A model generated the notes under the pieces. It saw only the letters and a list, made by a program, of their open reading frames with translations, ran no database searches and was not told the origin of the DNA. 64,000 nt of DNA from Halomonas organivorans (GTDB lineage Bacteria; Pseudomonadota; Gammaproteobacteria; Pseudomonadales; Halomonadaceae). The stretch's first letter is position 1, and each line of letters starts with the position of its first letter. The translations under genes and the position numbers were made by a program. This document shows, in pieces, positions 62,852 through 64,000 of this stretch. The stretch covers positions 32,933 through 96,932 of the forward strand of contig NZ_JACHXM010000013.1 of NCBI RefSeq assembly GCF_014192055.1, given 5' to 3'.

Positions 62852-63705
62852 CAGCGCAGCAGGCCGAGCTCTTCCGCCACGTTCTCGATCGGCGCGTACA
62901 TGGCGTTGTCGGCGGGAATGAAGGCCGAACGCGGGAAGCTGTCGAGGAGTTCCGGGTTCTTCATCTCGAGCAGGGCCTTGCGCACCTCGTCGGAGAAGCC
63001 TTCGCCGAAGCGCTCGTCGGCGTCGCCGCGCAGCGTCCACTGGTAGTCCGGGTAGGTCGGGGTGGACCAGATCACCTGTACCTGATCGGTGTCGACGCGT
63101 CCGTCCTCCACCGCGGCATCCCACACCGCATAGTTGACCGCGCCCAACTGGTAGGTGCCGGCCTCGACCAGCGCGATGGTGCGCGAGTGGTCGCCGGAGA
63201 AACCGACCCGCGAGAAGATCTCGTCCGGGGCTTCGCTGAAGCGCTGGCGCAGATAGTAGTCGGGCATCAGGCGGCCGGAGGTGGAGGTCCGCGAGCCGAA
63301 GGTGAAGCTCATGTCCTCGACGGCATCGGGAAGCTCGTCGCCGGCTTCCAGGCCGGTGGATTCGTGGGCAATGAAGTAGGTCTTGAAGGCGGCGTCCTCG
63401 GCGCCCTGGGCGAGCGCCCGGGAGCCCGGTACCAGGCGACGCGCCTGGACGCCGGAGAGGCCGCCGAACCAGGCCAGCTGAACCTGGTCGTTGCGGAAGG
63501 CGGTGACCGCGGCGCCATAGGACTTCACCGGCACATACTCCACTTCGACGCCCAGCCGCTCCTCGAGGTAGTCCGCCACCTTGGAGAAGCGTTCGACCAG
63601 GCGCGACTGGTCCTCATCGGGAATGGCGGTAAAGCGGAAGGTATCGGCCGCCGCACCCTGGGCGAACAGGGCGAAGGCGGCGGCGGAAGCGGCGATCCAG
63701 CGCAT
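62851..63705 (-). CDS. PhnD-like ABC binding protein, putative selenate-type (TIGR04553-like)
   Basis: A 284-residue periplasmic binding protein: signal peptide (WIAASAAAFALFAQGAAA), then the phosphonate/selenate-type core FRFTAIPDEDQSRLVERFSKV, YLEERLGVEVEYVPVKSY, QLAWFGGLSGVQARR and GSRTSTSGRLMPDYY. The FTAIPDED opening and WFGGLSGVQ are what I recall for proteins annotated as putative selenate ABC binding proteins; true phosphonate binders differ slightly. GGAG lies 8 nt before the ATG at 63705. It is the first gene of the operon. Ligand unproven. Confidence 0.85.
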   Translation of the reverse strand: MRWIAASAAAFALFAQGAAADTFRFTAIPDEDQSRLVERFSKVADYLEERLGVEVEYVPVKSYGAAVTAFRNDQVQLAWFGGLSGVQARRLVPGSRALAQGAEDAAFKTYFIAHESTGLEAGDELPDAVEDMSFTFGSRTSTSGRLMPDYYLRQRFSEAPDEIFSRVGFSGDHSRTIALVEAGTYQLGAVNYAVWDAAVEDGRVDTDQVQVIWSTPTYPDYQWTLRGDADERFGEGFSDEVRKALLEMKNPELLDSFPRSAFIPADNAMYAPIENVAEELGLLR

Positions 63706-63833
63706 GGGTGGTCTCCAGGAAAGAATCGAAAGGGGTATTGTTGTTCCTCGTGCAGGGCCTGGCAAGTCCGTCGGTCGGGGACTATTGGACCAAAGGAGCA
63801 TGACGCGCCGCCGTCAAGGCGCTAGACTTCGCG

Positions 63834-63851
63834 TATAAATGTCAGACATTT
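63834..63851. promoter_or_regulatory. Palindrome overlapping a TATAAA box, possible GntR-type operator
   Basis: AAATGTC-A-GACATTT (63837-63851) is a perfect 7-bp inverted repeat around one base, overlapping TATAAA at 63834-63839. The TGTCAGACA core has the GT-N-AC form seen with FadR-type GntR regulators. It lies 49 bp ahead of the symporter start, so a repressor here would block the promoter. Confidence 0.5.
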
Positions 63852-63899
63852 TGCCGGCGCCATGCCGGTGTCCCATTCTCTCGAGCCAGGAGCCATGTC

Positions 63900-64000
63900 A
63901 TGCACGCCCTCACGCTCGCCTCCTTCCTGTTCTTCACGGGACTGGTGGCCTTCCTTACCTGGCGGATTACCCGCCGCGACGACCACTCGAGCACCAGCGG
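63900..64000 (+). CDS. Sodium:solute symporter family protein (3' truncated by window edge)
   Basis: The first 33 codons of a membrane protein are visible: a hydrophobic helix (LTLASFLFFTGLVAFLTW) and then RITRRDDHSSTSG, the usual start of SLC5-type sodium:solute symporters before the FLAGRSL block. GGAG stands 7 nt ahead of the ATG at 63900. An overlapping ATG five bases earlier gives a Pro/Ser-rich frame with no membrane character and is rejected. A palindromic operator-like site lies upstream. The substrate cannot be told from this fragment. Confidence 0.7.
   Translation, partial: MHALTLASFLFFTGLVAFLTWRITRRDDHSSTS

Overview
The window is about 64 kb of GC-rich (by eye about two-thirds G+C), densely coding gammaproteobacterial chromosome. 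An intact ectoine-catabolic locus (enuR, doeABX, doeCD, eutBC), a Halomonas HaG-like alpha-glucosidase and a BetT-type transporter behind a BetI-like palindrome point to Halomonas or a close relative; that assignment is inference. I saw no rRNA, tRNA, insertion sequence, prophage or CRISPR array. Both ends cut genes: an aldehyde dehydrogenase lacking its N-terminus on the left and a sodium:solute symporter start on the right.

Region by region: 1-12 kb holds housekeeping and regulatory genes (ALDH, LysR/cupin pair, CreA, DOPA dioxygenase-like protein, HD-GYP protein, BetT, Spy-like protein, LysE exporter/AraC pair, BaeRS). 12-22.7 kb is an alpha-glucoside uptake system in the order aglE-F-G-A-K plus a second binding protein, with a LacI regulator on one side and a divergent sugar porin on the other. 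Two near-identical palindromes lie between aglE and the porin. 22.8-28.2 kb carries LysO, a DUF3108 protein, DJ-1/PfpI, pncA-pncB and GhrA.

28.2-45.4 kb is the centre of interest. EnuR diverges from doeA-doeB-doeX. Four genes then intervene before doeC-doeD: a nitrilase-family amidohydrolase, an ATP-grasp ligase, a C45 Ntn-hydrolase and a 925-residue Orn/Lys/Arg decarboxylase-fold protein. eutB, eutC and a HAD hydrolase follow. Ectoine would be opened by DoeA, deacetylated by DoeB to diaminobutyrate, transaminated by DoeD and oxidised to aspartate by DoeC. The four-gene insert has no role in that route and is the best candidate for an undescribed pathway.

45.4-52.2 kb is a compact seven-gene minus-strand operon: a phosphotransferase, YnjBCD transporter, two TIGR0428x glycosyltransferase-like proteins and a DUF3047 protein. 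52.4-60.5 kb holds VOC and ABM proteins, NfeD plus slipin, SulP plus USP, an MFS transporter and RidA. 60.5-63.7 kb is a PhnCDE-like (putative selenate) ABC transporter with a fused permease.
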